From positions 75,988,450 to 76,052,449 of the forward strand of contig OZ020269.1 of NCBI GenBank assembly GCA_963971225.1: 64,000 nucleotides of DNA. The letters run 5' to 3'. Position 1 is the first letter of the stretch. Every line of letters starts with the position of its first letter. Positions 31,589 to 43,799 of the stretch are shown here, piece by piece. This DNA comes from Melieria omissa (Eukaryota > Arthropoda > Insecta > Diptera > Ulidiidae). The notes under the pieces are model-generated. The model saw nothing but the letters and a program-made list of their open reading frames with translations. It had not been told where the DNA came from and searched no databases. Position numbers and translations under genes: made by a program.

Positions 31589-32482
31589 CTTGCCAGATAT
31601 CGTTCCACATGGGGAGTCAGATAAGCTTCTGCACAAGCCGTGAATCCTCGCGCTACCAAACGACACATGGGCATTGCTTGGTGTGACAGTGTAATATATG
31701 TGAATCCCACTTCCTGTGCAATAGTGCCGATTTGAAGCTCATGATCGGGGCAGGCATAACTGTGGGCTAACACCACAGCCACGCTAGAGATGCCCAGTTC
31801 GCGAACTGATTTTAGAGATGAACGAATTGCCGCTTCGTCAACAGATTCCATTTCTAAATATCGGGCACCTGACGCGCCTTCCACAACTCTCCAAGAGTGT
31901 TCTGAAAAAGTAAACTTTCATTTTTGCAACAAATTATTTTAAAATGTTGCAGTTTTCACCCAATCTGCAGCGTTCCATCTGTTCTGGCACTAGGCGGCAA
32001 TTCACTTCCACAACTGCGTTGTACAAATTTTGCGGTTTGCGTATATTTAAGTCAAATATCTTTGGGCGTGCCTGGTTGCCAATGTGGAGCAAATCGCGAA
32101 AACCATTGTTCACAACAAGAGCTACTGGATCGCCCTTACGCTCCAAAAGAGCATTCGTTGCCACCGTGGTGCCCATTCTAACCCAACCAATCTGGCTGGT
32201 GTCAACAAGCCCAGACTCTGTGATGTCTCGACCAGTTTCCTGAATTTTTCGGCATTTCATAATGTGTACATAATCTCTAGCTGCTATTGTCGTTACCTCT
32301 TTCAGAATACGTCGAATACCTTCCCTGGGCGCATCGCTATATCGGCTGGGATCCTCAGACAGGAGCTTTAATGTTTTCACTTTGCCGTCGGGACATAAGC
32401 AGAGAATATCGGTAAAGGTTCCTCCACGATCAATTGCAAAGCAATACTTTCCTCTCGCCGGTGCGTACTCAGTGTCGGACAT
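31589..32482 (-). CDS. 5-oxoprolinase, exons 1-2 only (unit 1)
   Basis: Exon 1 (32482-31960) starts ATG and encodes an N-terminal hydantoinase-A/oxoprolinase module: [16 protein letters not shown] (nucleotide-binding), [38 protein letters not shown] and [15 protein letters not shown] 58-base intron (31959-31902, gtgaaa..tttcag) leads in phase to exon 2 (31901-31589; [45 protein letters not shown]), which ends at a good donor (CAAG|gtatct). This is about 279 of the ~1290 residues of the enzyme that opens 5-oxoproline to glutamate using ATP in the gamma-glutamyl cycle. No later exons lie to the left in this window. Both exons are undamaged. Confidence 0.9.
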
Positions 32483-32521
32483 CGTTACAAGCTTATAGTT
32501 CTAAGAACGTCTTCTTTACTT

Positions 32522-32527
32522 AACTGA
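32522..32527 (-). promoter_or_regulatory. Possible initiator element for 5-oxoprolinase (unit 1)
   Basis: On the minus strand TCAGTT, a match to the insect initiator TCAGTY, lies 40 bases upstream of the start codon. No TATA box or downstream promoter element at the usual spacing was seen. The same site is present in unit 2 at 39778-39783. Confidence 0.3.
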
Positions 32528-32914
32528 CTATACTCAAATACATAGCAACGGCAAAAAACACAATCGCTAAATATACATCTAATCAGCAGTTATGAATACA
32601 CTAAACGTAAAGTTGCCTTAAACATTTACAAGTTTGTTTTGCTTATTCTTTTTTTTAGATAATTGCGGGAATGCGATAAGAGATAAGCAGTAATAGTGTT
32701 GCCAGATTTTGCACTACAAGTTTCTTTTTCTTTATGTCCGAAAATTAGTCTAAAAAATACTTTTATTTTTAGGAGCATTTTTCGTGTCGAGTAGTGTTAT
32801 TCATTCAGCTAGTCTCACGCAAGATTTCTAATACATTTATATACATATGATTATGTAAAATTTTAGAGTAAACAAGCATGAGTGTGAGAAAAAGAAAGAC
32901 AAATAAAAATTGTC

Positions 32915-33735
32915 ATGGCTCTTCGCGACATACGAAACAATACATTGAGTGTTCAGAAAGCAGCTATAACCTACGGTATTCCTCAATCTACTATACAAGA
33001 TAGACTTAGTGGAAAGTTTTCGGAAGATGTGTTCAAATTAGGTTCTGATTCCTACCTTTCTTTGGATGAAGAAAGAAAAATTACTGAATAAATAATGAAT
33101 TAGTGCAAATGTGGTTTTCCTTAAAAAAAGATGGCCTTCTTAACTCAGTACAAAAAATAATAAAACACAGCCACAGAAAAACTTCATTTTAGGATAATAG
33201 ACCTGCAAAACTCTGGTTTAAGCTATTCTTAAATCGAAATCCTGCATTGGTGAATCGAGAAGCAGAGAGTATTGGCAAAGCCAGAGCAATTGTCACAGAC
33301 GAATCGATAAATGTGATAAGCTCTAATCAAGAAGATATCATGGAAGACCCTTCTCGAATATTTAATGGTGACGAAACCAGCTTTTCGTTGTGCCACAAAA
33401 CGGGTAAAGTAATTGCTCCCATAGGGTATACCAGGTTACAACTTCGAATGAAAAATAAACAATTACTGTTTTAATCACTTTTTCTTCTATTGAACAAATT
33501 ATTATATTAAAAATTATTATAGGTGGAAGCCTATAATAATATTCCCGTACCTAAGGCCACCAAAGGAAATTGTGAATAGTATGCCAGAAAATTCGTTTCT
33601 TGGTCGCACCGAAAGTGGATGGATGAAAAGCGAAACCTTTTTCGAATATGTTGCTAATTGTTTTGACAAGTGGTTAGACGAGTAAAATATAAAAACACCT
33701 GTAATTTTATCTGTGGATGGGCATTAATCTCTTAT
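32915..33735 (+). pseudogene. Pogo-like transposase remnant (unit 2)
   Basis: Same sequence, stops and frameshifts as 25660-26480. Its element's right end is at 35966. The left end is absent because the duplication breakpoint removed it. Confidence 0.82.
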
Positions 33736-33940
33736 TTTTACACATAAATATACATTCATTTGCATTAATTACAATTTTCTTTCAAGTAGCCGGTAACTGC
33801 AGTTTTTATTGCCGATTACTGAAAAAAGTGTCCGGATACTAGCACAAAATGACATATTTCCTATAAACGTAAATAGCTACAAAAAATAGAATGTTTCCTA
33901 AAAATTTGACATCGTTACTGATTTGTAATACTACATAGAT

Positions 33941-35869
33941 TATATCTGTGGCCATATGGCAGAGTAGCTTAAGTCGAAAATTTAAGATTGAAAACCATGT
34001 ACACGTAAATTTTTCTGACCAATGCATGGTTCTTTCACAAGACTTGAGCTAAGAAATAAACACACATAATATTGTTAAAGGACAGGATTTTTCAAATCGG
34101 ATAAAATACATTTAAGCGCCTATAAGGTGCGTAACATAATTATAAGACACTCAGAAAATTTCACTTTGCAGCTTCGCCAAATCTAAACAGTAATTTTTTT
34201 TAGAAAAGCAAAAACGCAGAATGATTTTGTGAAGTGTCAGTTTTAATTTTAGGCATAACTTAATATTTCTAGAAATTCCTGTCAAATATACCGTTAGCTT
34301 TTGTGGGAATGAGCAATATTTGAGGTAGCTGCAAGCGTAACAAAATTATAAGACACATGGGTTTTTTTTGTTGACATTAACATAGATTTCAATTTTTTTT
34401 TTATAAACGTTGAATCAATAATTAATGGTACCCGCCCCTTTCTTTCCAACATCAAGCAACTGTTTTCACGTGTGAATTTATAAGCTTAACCAATAATTGG
34501 GGCTCCAGATGGCTCCACTCCTTTAAAATAGTAATTTTTAAGTCCCCAACATAGTTGTATTTTCATTTTCCCCATAGACACGCCTGGCAAGTACTCCGCA
34601 CATATTTATTTATTTTCAATCGGGATCAAGTCGTGCGAACAAGTTGGTCGGTCAATAGTTTGACCCAAGCAATATTCTAAAACCCTATTGTTTGCCGACT
34701 TTTATGAATGGCCGCGTTATCTTGCATAAAATTATATGGTTTATATCTATTTTCTAATCAAAATAGAAGAAGGTCTCGATCCAACTCTCCAGTATATCCT
34801 GTACTGCCCATTCTTGAGCTCGTGAAGCGGAAATCGACCGTTCCATGTTTGTGAAATACGCCCCACACCATCACAGATCCGCCACCGAAATTTCTTTTAG
34901 AAAATTTAAGGGGTTCCTTACTGAAAACCCTCCAGTAGCATCGACAACCATCTGGTCCATCGAAATTAAATTTCTTTTCATCAAAAAAGATAATATTTTG
35001 GAAAAAAAATATGCATTTATAGTCATGTTAGTTAACATATTAAAATATGTTCACCATGTCCTAGTAAGTATCCAGATTATTTCGCGCAAATTCGAGTCGT
35101 GCAGCTTTGTGGCGCGGTAGGAGTGTCGGGGCCCTCTTCATAGCAGCTCGGACAATATTTTCCGAGTTGTTTAACAAACGTCAAATGGTCATTTTAGACC
35201 CTGGCCGGCTGCTAAAGGCTGCGAGCTGCGAACAAGAGGCGAACGAATTGCTCGCTTTGAACAAAATTCTGCGCTTGTCATGGTCAGAAAGCTTTTGTTT
35301 TCGACCAGTACTTCGTCATTTGCCATAATTATGTGGATCGCGTAGAAATCCGGCAATAGCACACAGAGAACGACCGATTTCCTTAAAAATGTAGCTTACA
35401 CTAAACCCGGCAACGTTAAAAGTATTAATTTCGCTTTGTTCCTTTTCAGTTAGTAATTTATCGGCAGGCATTTTAATTTAAATTAATTGGATTAAATCCC
35501 GAAATCGCCTAAATAAAAAAAAATCATCTGCGCACTGTGAATACTTTTAATTCAAAGTGTCTTATAATTTTACGATTGCAGCTACCCCAAATATTGCTCA
35601 TTCCCACAAAAGCTAACGGTATATTTTACAAAAATTTTTAAGAATATTAAGTTATGCCTAACATTAAAACTGACACTTCACAAAATCATTCTGCGTTTTT
35701 GCATTTCTAAAAAAAAATTACTGTTTAGATTTGGCGAAACTGCAAAGTAAAATTTTCTGAGTGTCTTATAATTATGTTACGCACCTTACTTCTATAAAGC
35801 TCCAAACTCAACAATAACTCGATTCTCTTATGTCGACTTTAGCTACTTTTCAATATCACCACAGATATA
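33941..35869. mobile_element. MITE with TATATCTGTGG termini, split by Tc3-like element (unit 2)
   Basis: Copy of 26686-28614 within the duplicated unit. Confidence 0.6.
34125..35786 (-). mobile_element. Tc3-like transposon with long inverted repeats (unit 2)
   Basis: Copy of 26870-28531, with the same TA borders, ~240-bp inverted repeats and a decayed minus-strand transposase at about 34515-35471. Confidence 0.9.
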
Positions 35870-35973
35870 TTGGTTTATTAATTTGGAATAAATTTAATAC
35901 TTCGAAACATATGGCGAAACAAAGTCAGGAAAAAGGTTAAGTGGCCGGTTACTAGTACCTTTACCCTATATTA

Positions 35974-37718
35974 TATATATTTCCAACAAAAGGTGTTATT
36001 TTGAATCACCCGGTATTTCGGTAGCTGTCACTTTTGAAGCTTTTATTCTTTGACATTTGACAAGTAGAAACTACGCCATTACTAAAAATGGAACGATACA
36101 CGCTTCAACAATGCATTGAAAGTATTGTTACGAAATTCCCCAGTTCGTTATCGACGGTTCGTTTTGATTGTATTTGAAAATAAAACAACTTCAGTTATCC
36201 AGCGCAACGTAGTCAAAACTAACAATCGCTTTATTTACAAATTTGCACTTGTTCTACTTTACACTACTACTATTGCATGTTTCCCCATTGCTTGCTCAAC
36301 ACAGACTCGACCCCTTGCGCTGCCACTGCTGCTTTTATACCAATTTTCTTATCGCGCCGAAGTTTCTTGCAACTTCTAATTGGAAAGCGCTCGACCATTC
36401 TCACACAGCCCATTTCTTCGAGAACCATCCTTGCCATATCGGACTATACCAAGCGAATTTATAACAGTTTTGCTGTACTTCACAGTGCATGCCTAAAAGT
36501 ATGCTTGGAAAACATTCGTGCGGAGAAAAGCATTCCTGTACAGTGCGGCACAGAATTTCTCATCGTATCAGTATTAAACTTCACTACAAAAATGGTGAAA
36601 ATCTTGCAGTCACAGTTCGCAAAACTAAAGCATTTTGGGTCGTCGTGAAGCACCTTGTCGGACCGCAATACAGAAATTGGTGGAAAAGGACAAGTTAGTG
36701 ATGTGAAGAATAAAACCCGTACACGTCGCTCAAGAACAACTGAGAATATTGTTGCTGTAGCCCAAAGTGTTGAAGAAAACCCAGGTTTGTCGATTCCTCG
36801 TCGTTCTTTGGAATTGGGCATTCCAAAAACGTCATTACACCGTATTTTGCATAAAGACTTGGGTCTTAAGGCTTATCAAGTTCAGTTAACACAAGAACTC
36901 AAGCCAACCGATCATCAACAATGTCGTGTCTTTGCTGATTGAGTCCTTGAAATGCATGAAAATTATCCGGAATTCCATCGAAAAATCATCTTGACTGATG
37001 AGGCCCATTTCCACCTCGGTGGAAATGGGCCTACGTCAACCAGCAAAATTGTCGCATCTGGGGCTCGGAAAACCCAAGAGTTATTGTTGAGAAGCCTCTC
37101 CATCCTCAACGTGTGACTGTTTGGTGCGGTTTATGGTCCGGCGGTCATTGGACTTACTTTTCCGAAAATGAGGTTGGATCAACAGTTACGGTGAATGGAT
37201 TGCGCTATCGAGAGATGATTAATGATTTTTTATGGTCGGAGTTGGATGGTATTGATCTGGACAACTTTTACTTTCAACAAGACGGCGCTACGTGCCACAC
37301 AAGCAACGAAACCATTGCTCTTTTACGGGAAAAGTTTCCGGACCGTGTTTTCTCTGGAAGAGGTGATCACAATTGGCCACCGAGATCTTGTGATTTAACA
37401 CCTTGCGACTTCTTCCTTTGGGGCCACGTGAAATATAAGGTGTACGCCAACAGCCCAGGGTCGATTCAAGACCTCAAAGATAGAATTCGTGAGGCTATCG
37501 AGGACATAGGACAGCCACTTTGCGATTTGGTTATGGAAAATTTCATGAAAAGGATATGGTCCTGTAAGCGTGGTCGTGGTGGCCATTTGGCTGATGTTGT
37601 TTTTCATTATTAACGGCATACCTTCCTCTTTATTATGAAATAAACATCCGATCATTTATCTCAAAAAATGGCATTTTTCTTTGAATACCAAAATAACACC
37701 TCTTGTTGGAAAACCCTG
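35974..37718 (+). mobile_element. DD41D mariner, split by solo LTR (unit 2)
   Basis: Copy of 28719-30463. The transposase remnant is at 36088-37613 and the intact final catalytic frame at 37113-37613. All inactivating lesions are shared with unit 1, so they predate the duplication. Confidence 0.85.
36126..36466 (-). mobile_element. Solo LTR of a gypsy-type element (unit 2)
   Basis: Copy of 28871-29211 inside the mariner. Confidence 0.65.
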
Positions 37719-38140
37719 TATTAAATTTTAGGATGTACTGATATACTTTGTACATTTTTACTGAAAAATTTCCCATGGAAAAGAAAAGAAATAAACTCAA
37801 ACTTGCAGTACATTAAAATTTGTGGTAATTTTCCACTTATGATATAAGCAGTTAATGGGCATGCGTAATATTTATAGGGCAGTTCACTATAATGTACAAA
37901 TGGTCTTGCATCATGGCTTCTGCAAAATGTGATGGCAAATATTTTCAACGCTAGCATAAAATGTACACATTTGCCCTTGCCCGGCAAATTTGCAACACTG
38001 AAACCCTATTGCATATTTTTGGGCATGAGCAAAACAGATTTGCCAATCAATCAGCTGTCACAATTGTCGAGATGAAGCAGACGGAAAAGAAAATAAAAAG
38101 AGAAAAACCGAATAAAAAGTGGACGGAGGAGATTCGGCTT

Positions 38141-38586
38141 AAGTGCAGAATAGCGTACCCTCGTGAAAAGAATTAATAAGTATGCTTATACAAAGAAGTT
38201 TCGCTCCTGAGTCTAACAAACTAAAAATTTTACCTGGGAAACGCCTACAATAGGCATGGCACGGGGTCAAAGTTTAAAACTTTTATCAAAATAACTCATT
38301 CAATTTTCAATCGATTTATATGATATGGGTATCAACGAAAGGTCTTTTTCATACATTTATTTTGGTGTACCACATTATATACTTTATATGTATGAGTAAA
38401 AAATTATAAGCAAAAAATTATTTTTTTTTTATAAAATTTACAAAACCCGATTTTTTTCTCGTTTGGTACCCATATCATATAAATCGATTGAAAATTAAAT
38501 GAGTTATTTTGATGAAAGTTTTGAAAAACCAAGCTCTATACAGTCAATTTTTTATTTTTTTTCACGAGGGTACGCTATCTGCACTT
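38141..38586. mobile_element. Foldback MITE (unit 2)
   Basis: Copy of 30886-31330. It carries the single extra T that changes the offset between units from 7255 to 7256. Confidence 0.75.
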
Positions 38587-38844
38587 GTTCTGGAGATTCG
38601 TACAATTATTAGTTATTTGCAAGAAGCGCTGGAGTTAATTATTCTATTCTTCTTCTTCTCGATTTATTCTTCAAAAACAGCAGTAAATTTGTTTTGCAAT
38701 CGAGTTGCCATGAAATTTTAAAAAGTGTGCTCAGTGTTGATGGCATATATTTTAAATGTCATATATTTGCCCAAATATTTGCACGTTATCGCGAACTGCT
38801 CTTATGTAATAAAATATGCAAACATAAATATTGTAAAAAGATAC

Positions 38845-39738
38845 CTTGCCAGATATCGTTCCACATGGGGAGTCAGATAAGCTTCTGCACAAGCCGTGAA
38901 TCCTCGCGCTACCAAACGACACATGGGCATTGCTTGGTGTGACAGTGTAATATATGTGAATCCCACTTCCTGTGCAATAGTGCCGATTTGAAGCTCATGA
39001 TCGGGGCAGGCATAACTGTGGGCTAACACCACAGCCACGCTAGAGATGCCCAGTTCGCGAACTGATTTTAGAGATGAACGAATTGCCGCTTCGTCAACAG
39101 ATTCCATTTCTAAATATCGGGCACCTGACGCGCCTTCCACAACTCTCCAAGAGTGTTCTGAAAAAGTAAACTTTCATTTTTGCAACAAATTATTTTAAAA
39201 TGTTGCAGTTTTCACCCAATCTGCAGCGTTCCATCTGTTCTGGCACTAGGCGGCAATTCACTTCCACAACTGCGTTGTACAAATTTTGCGGTTTGCGTAT
39301 ATTTAAGTCAAATATCTTTGGGCGTGCCTGGTTGCCAATGTGGAGCAAATCGCGAAAACCATTGTTCACAACAAGAGCTACTGGATCGCCCTTACGCTCC
39401 AAAAGAGCATTCGTTGCCACCGTGGTGCCCATTCTAACCCAACCAATCTGGCTGGTGTCAACAAGCCCAGACTCTGTGATGTCTCGACCAGTTTCCTGAA
39501 TTTTTCGGCATTTCATAATGTGTACATAATCTCTAGCTGCTATTGTCGTTACCTCTTTCAGAATACGTCGAATACCTTCCCTGGGCGCATCGCTATATCG
39601 GCTGGGATCCTCAGACAGGAGCTTTAATGTTTTCACTTTGCCGTCGGGACATAAGCAGAGAATATCGGTAAAGGTTCCTCCACGATCAATTGCAAAGCAA
39701 TACTTTCCTCTCGCCGGTGCGTACTCAGTGTCGGACAT
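38845..39738 (-). CDS. 5-oxoprolinase, exons 1-2 only (unit 2)
   Basis: Exon 1 is 39738-39216, the intron 39215-39158 and exon 2 39157-38845, all matching unit 1 in the parts compared. This unit lies upstream in transcription direction, so a transcript from here runs through unit 1. Splicing this exon 2 donor to the unit 1 exon 2 acceptor would repeat 313 bases (not a multiple of three) and shift the frame. Only one of the two starts can therefore yield a normal protein. The remaining ~1000 residues are not in the window. Confidence 0.88.
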
Positions 39739-40009
39739 CGTTACAAGCTTATAGTTCTAAGAACGTCTTCTTTACTTAACTGACTATACTCAAATACATA
39801 GCAACGGCAAAAAACACAATCGCTAAATATACATCTAATCAGCAGTTATGAATACACTAAACGTAAAGTTGCCTTAAACATTTACAAGTTTGTTTTGCTT
39901 ATTCTTTTTTTTAGATAATTGCGGGAATGCGATAAGAGATAAGCAGTAATAGTGTTGCCAGATTTTGCACTACAAGTTTCTTTTTCTTTATGTCTGCGCT
40001 TTAAGGGGA

Positions 40010-40668
40010 CAGTCCCCTCAAAAGGTCTCAAAAAATGGTTTTTTTTTTGCTTAATCGATTGGGCATCTATTTAAGATTATGTATGTAAAGTTTTAGCTCC
40101 AAATTCGAAGTATTTCAGGAGTTGCACGAAAATTCAGTCGGTTTTCTCAAAACCATGTTTTCACAATTTGCGGGAAAGATAACTATAAAAGTTATCAACA
40201 GATTTTCTTAAACTAAAATTTATTTTATTCAGTATGAAAAACTACTCTATGCGAACTACGGATTTTGAAAAATTCCGATTTTTAATACCTTTTTTATTAA
40301 CAAATAAATGTAAAAAAAGTCACTTTTTTTTAAATCATAATTTTTCGTCTAAATTTTGGATTTTTGGAATTTCCGTAGTTCACATAGAACAAATAAGTCT
40401 GACGAAGAAAACAAAAAAAAAATTTTGATTTTAGTTGAAAACAACGGCTGCTATCGTTCCCGCAAATGGACTCCGACCGTGCCGAAACGCTGCCGGAAAA
40501 CGTGGAAAACTCAGTCATTTAGAATTTCCCAGATGTAATTTTTTTTGTGAATAAAGTTGAAAGTATGACTAAAACATATCCCAAAGTTCTTATGTTTCCG
40601 ATCTTTCTTTCTGTAAGAAAAAACATCAGGAAAAAACGCTTTTTTCTTGGACGCTTGAGGGGACTGTC
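40010..40668. mobile_element. TTAA-flanked palindromic MITE (659 bp)
   Basis: GGGGACAGTCCCCTCAA at the left end is inverted at the right end, and both are bordered by TTAA (40006-40009, 40669-40672). The terminal GGGGACAGTCCCC is itself a perfect palindrome. Inner stems include CTATGCGAACTACGGA (about 40248) against an inverse near 40376, and ATTTGCGGGAA (about 40169) against TTCCCGCAAAT (about 40459). Much of the element can fold back. TTAA points to piggyBac mobilisation. No transposase is encoded. Confidence 0.8.
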
Positions 40669-40699
40669 CCCTTAAATCAAATACTAAAAACTATTAATG

Positions 40700-41550
40700 T
40701 AGGGGCGCACAGTGTCGTAAGTTTGGGAACAAGTGCAGAATACCACGCCTTCTTAAAAAAAATTTTTTTTTTTTGTCGGAAAGAGGGGCATTTTTTTATT
40801 CTAACAAACTCAAAATTTTGCCCCGGAAACATTCACAGAGGGCGTGGTCCGCCCCCAAAGTCCCATTTATATATCCGAATTTCTCAATAAATAATCAACC
40901 GATTCTAACGATATTGGTGTCATATGAAAGGTATTTTCGTCCTCTTTCGATTATTGTATAACATTAGATATGTAATTTGTATTAATAATGAGTTATAAGC
41001 GAAAATTTGTTTTTTTTACAAAAATTTTTTAAAAACGGATTTTTTTCTCGAACAAATCCATTCTTAAGCTATTATAAGTTTGTAACCATATTATAGCCTG
41101 TGAAATCCTTTACAATGAAATATAAAAATGCACCGTTTTATGTTTTTAAGTATTTTTTTCATTTTTTCTAGACCAAGAGTCAAGGTCTTTTCTTGGCAAT
41201 AAGTTTCTCCCAGGTGGCCGGCCTTCGGCCGGGCGCTAAAAAAATAACCCTCATGGGAGTCACCACCACATCAGGCAACAGTCAGGTGTGCACAGTATTT
41301 TTTGTTCAAATCCATAGTTCCAAGCCATAGTTTTCTTGGCAATAAGTTTCTCTCAGGTGGCCGGCCTTCGGCCGGGCGCTAAAAAAATAACCCTCATGGG
41401 AGTCACCACCACATCAGGCAACAGTCAGGTGTGCACATGATACAAAAAAGAGAGGTAGTTTCATTGTCAAAAACTTTGATTAAAAAGCCGTTTTTGAAGT
41501 TTGTTCTAATTGTCAATTTAAAAAAAAAAGTTGCCACTTTAAGGAAATAT
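40700..41550. repeat. Left inverted repeat of P-like transposon
   Basis: High similarity in inverted orientation to 53578-54262: ...GTGCAGAATACCAC, CAAACTCAAAATTTTGCCCC, GAAACATTCACAGAGGGCGT, AATAATCAACCGATTCTAAC, CATATGAAAGGTATTTTC, ATTATAAGTTTGTAACCATA and, at the inner end, AAAAACGGCTTTTTAA-type sequence. This arm is longer because it holds two copies of a 143-base repeat. The pair brackets the P-like transposase exons, suggesting long terminal inverted repeats. The exact outer tip and target duplication were not resolved. Confidence 0.75.
41191..41436. repeat. 143-bp tandem repeat with GGCCTTCGGCC hairpin
   Basis: TCTTGGCAATAAGTTTCTCY starts a copy at 41191 and another at 41334 (the second is slightly short). 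Each contains CGGCCTTCGGCCG, a 5-bp GC stem around TTC, then ATAACCCTCATGGGAGTCAC. Related repeats occur four times at 49045-49490 in a MITE, and a part of one lies at about 53690-53725. Confidence 0.85.
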
Positions 41551-43799
41551 TGATACTGGGGATTTTAATTTTGATTAGGGAAAATTTTTTCAGGAAAATG
41601 TTTTTGTCATTCTGTTAGCAAGCACTCTTGTTGAGCGTACCCAAGTGCAAACGTGCTGTAACGAGAGGGTGCTAAATTCCAAACTAAATTTAAACAGATT
41701 TATTGCAACATTTTTTGTTGGTGCAATTATTTATTGCAAAGTTTTTATTGATTTTATGTTATAGTTTTTTTCATTTTTTTTGTTACATTCATAATTTTGT
41801 TCGTTTTTAAATTTCTGTTTAAATATCTAATTCTAAAAAAGGTTCTACCTAAAAAAACCGTTTTATAACATATTCTTCCAAATGAGTTACATTTTTTGAG
41901 GCATCTAATAATTTTTGCATATAATTTGTGCAAGTTGCCAAAGTTTCACCATTAATTTTGAGGAAAACCGAATTTAAAATTTCCAGCATATTTAAAAATT
42001 CGGATGTTGGCTTATATAAGCCACCCTCAGACAAAAGATTAACATACGTATAATTTTGATTAATATCCTCAGAAGAAGTTTTGTATCCATACTGAAACAG
42101 TTGTAATTTTGAAATAATATACCCGCCAAAATTTTCCAGACCATCAAACTCAACGTCGTTAAGAGTGTGAAGGTCCGTGACAACTGTGTTATGCTCCTGT
42201 TCATCTGTGAACTATACAAAATGATTATTATTTTTCAATTTGAGTGAAAGACCAAAACAACTCATATACCTCAATCTGTTCTTCTGGCGATATTTCAACT
42301 CCATCAAAAACGTTTTTAAAAATATCTTGGCTCAGAACATTGTCCGCAATGTCTGCACCAAGTAGTGTGTCTGCTGCTGGCTGAACATTAGCTTCAGAGC
42401 AGAGCATGTGGTCGTTCCGTCCTAAATGCAAAAATCAATAATAATAAAAATAATTTATTAATTTTAATTATGAGTTTTTTAATTTTACCCAAAAGATAAC
42501 TGCGGAATCGATACTTGAATTCCAACGGGGGGGGGGGGATGATCGTGCAGGCCTCCTTTGGCACGGATTGCACTGAACATATTTTCCGTGGAGTCCTGGT
42601 TGACGCGTTCTGTTAATATACAGTGGCGGACAAAACTGTTCACGAATTTTCGTAAGCTAGAAAGTTTATTAAATTGTTTACTTTTTAACAACAAAAACAA
42701 AAATTTAAGTACATAGTTTTAAAATTGAATATTTTGTTTACTGAAAAACAACAAACAAAATATTATAATTATATAATAATAAATAAAGAAACACTAAAAT
42801 TCAACAAAAGTGGTGTGAACAGTTTTGACGCATATAAGCAAAAATCGATTGATATTATCTTTAATATTTTGGGTGGTCTCCGCGGGCCTTTATAATGATT
42901 CGGCATGCTTTGTACTAGATTGTGTAGTATTTTTGAGGGTATTTCCAACCACGCTGGTGAAGTTTTTTCCCATAATCTGTCAATATCCTTTGGTAAGTCT
43001 TTTTGGGCATAATTTTTCTCTTTAAGGCAAACCACTAATGTTCTATGGGTTTTAAGTCCGGTAATTGGGTGGCCAATCAAAACTGTGTATGCCGTTTTCG
43101 GCTATCCACTCTTTGGTGGCTCTGGCTGTTTGTTTTAGATCGTTGTCCTGCACAAAAATTTTATCGTGACCCGGCTTTTTATAAAAGATATCTAAACTTA
43201 GTAGGTAGGAGCCCTCTCAAATCGTAATAAAGTCGCTTACCATCATTCTACTTCTGATACGGCGCAAATTCCGACATCACTTCCACGGAAACAACCGCAT
43301 GCTATAAGAGAAACAACTTCGAAACTTAAGAGTTTGTTCTATATTGCAGTTTGGGACTCCAATTTGCTTGTCTACCCAAGTGTAACGTTTACCGTCAGAC
43401 CCCAAACGATGAATTTTTGTTTCATCCTACCAAGTTATAGTACTCTCCGCGAGTCATCAACGGGAGTCATTGCCTACTTCTTAGCAAATGCCAACCTGAC
43501 CTTGCGATGACGACCAGTCAACAATGTTTTTTTATGTTTTGATCTTGGCTACAAATCCGCTTTCGTTTAATGTCTTTTGGACGGTTCTAGTGGTGACTTG
43601 TATACATTAACTAGCTGGGCCCCGCGGCTTCGCACGCAAGCTCTCTTCTTTCACCCGATACATATTTTGAACGCATGGTTGAACCCATTTTGATTTAAAT
43701 AAAAACATATGTCTATTATCTTTGATGCCAAGTGGTTCTAAAAATTGTGAAGTCAAAAGGCCCTTTAAATCATGAGTTATTCACGTTTACTCTAAACAA

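Larger units (their letters stand above)
25483..32738. repeat. Tandem segmental duplication, unit 1 (~7255 bp)
   Basis: The whole interval recurs directly downstream at 32738-39994 with an offset of 7255, becoming 7256 after one extra T in a T-run near 31296-31307 (38551 onward in unit 2). Only a few differences were seen: G/A at 25488 versus 32743, GAAAG/GCAAG at about 25564 versus 32819, and the T-run. The left breakpoint lies in the right arm of the foldback element. The right breakpoint lies in sequence upstream of the 5-oxoprolinase start, with only 1-2 bases of microhomology (CC) at the junction. Confidence 0.95.
32738..39994. repeat. Tandem segmental duplication, unit 2 (~7256 bp)
   Basis: Second, nearly identical copy of 25483-32738. 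It ends at 39994, where the sequence changes from the shared TTTCTTTTTCTTTATGTC to CTTTAAGGGGACAGTCCCC, the start of the TTAA-flanked MITE. All elements of unit 1 recur in the same order and orientation. Confidence 0.95.

Noticed and set aside
31589..32482. Bacterial hydantoinase gene acquired by transfer
   Set aside because: A spliceosomal intron with good borders and close match to animal 5-oxoprolinase argue for the native gene.
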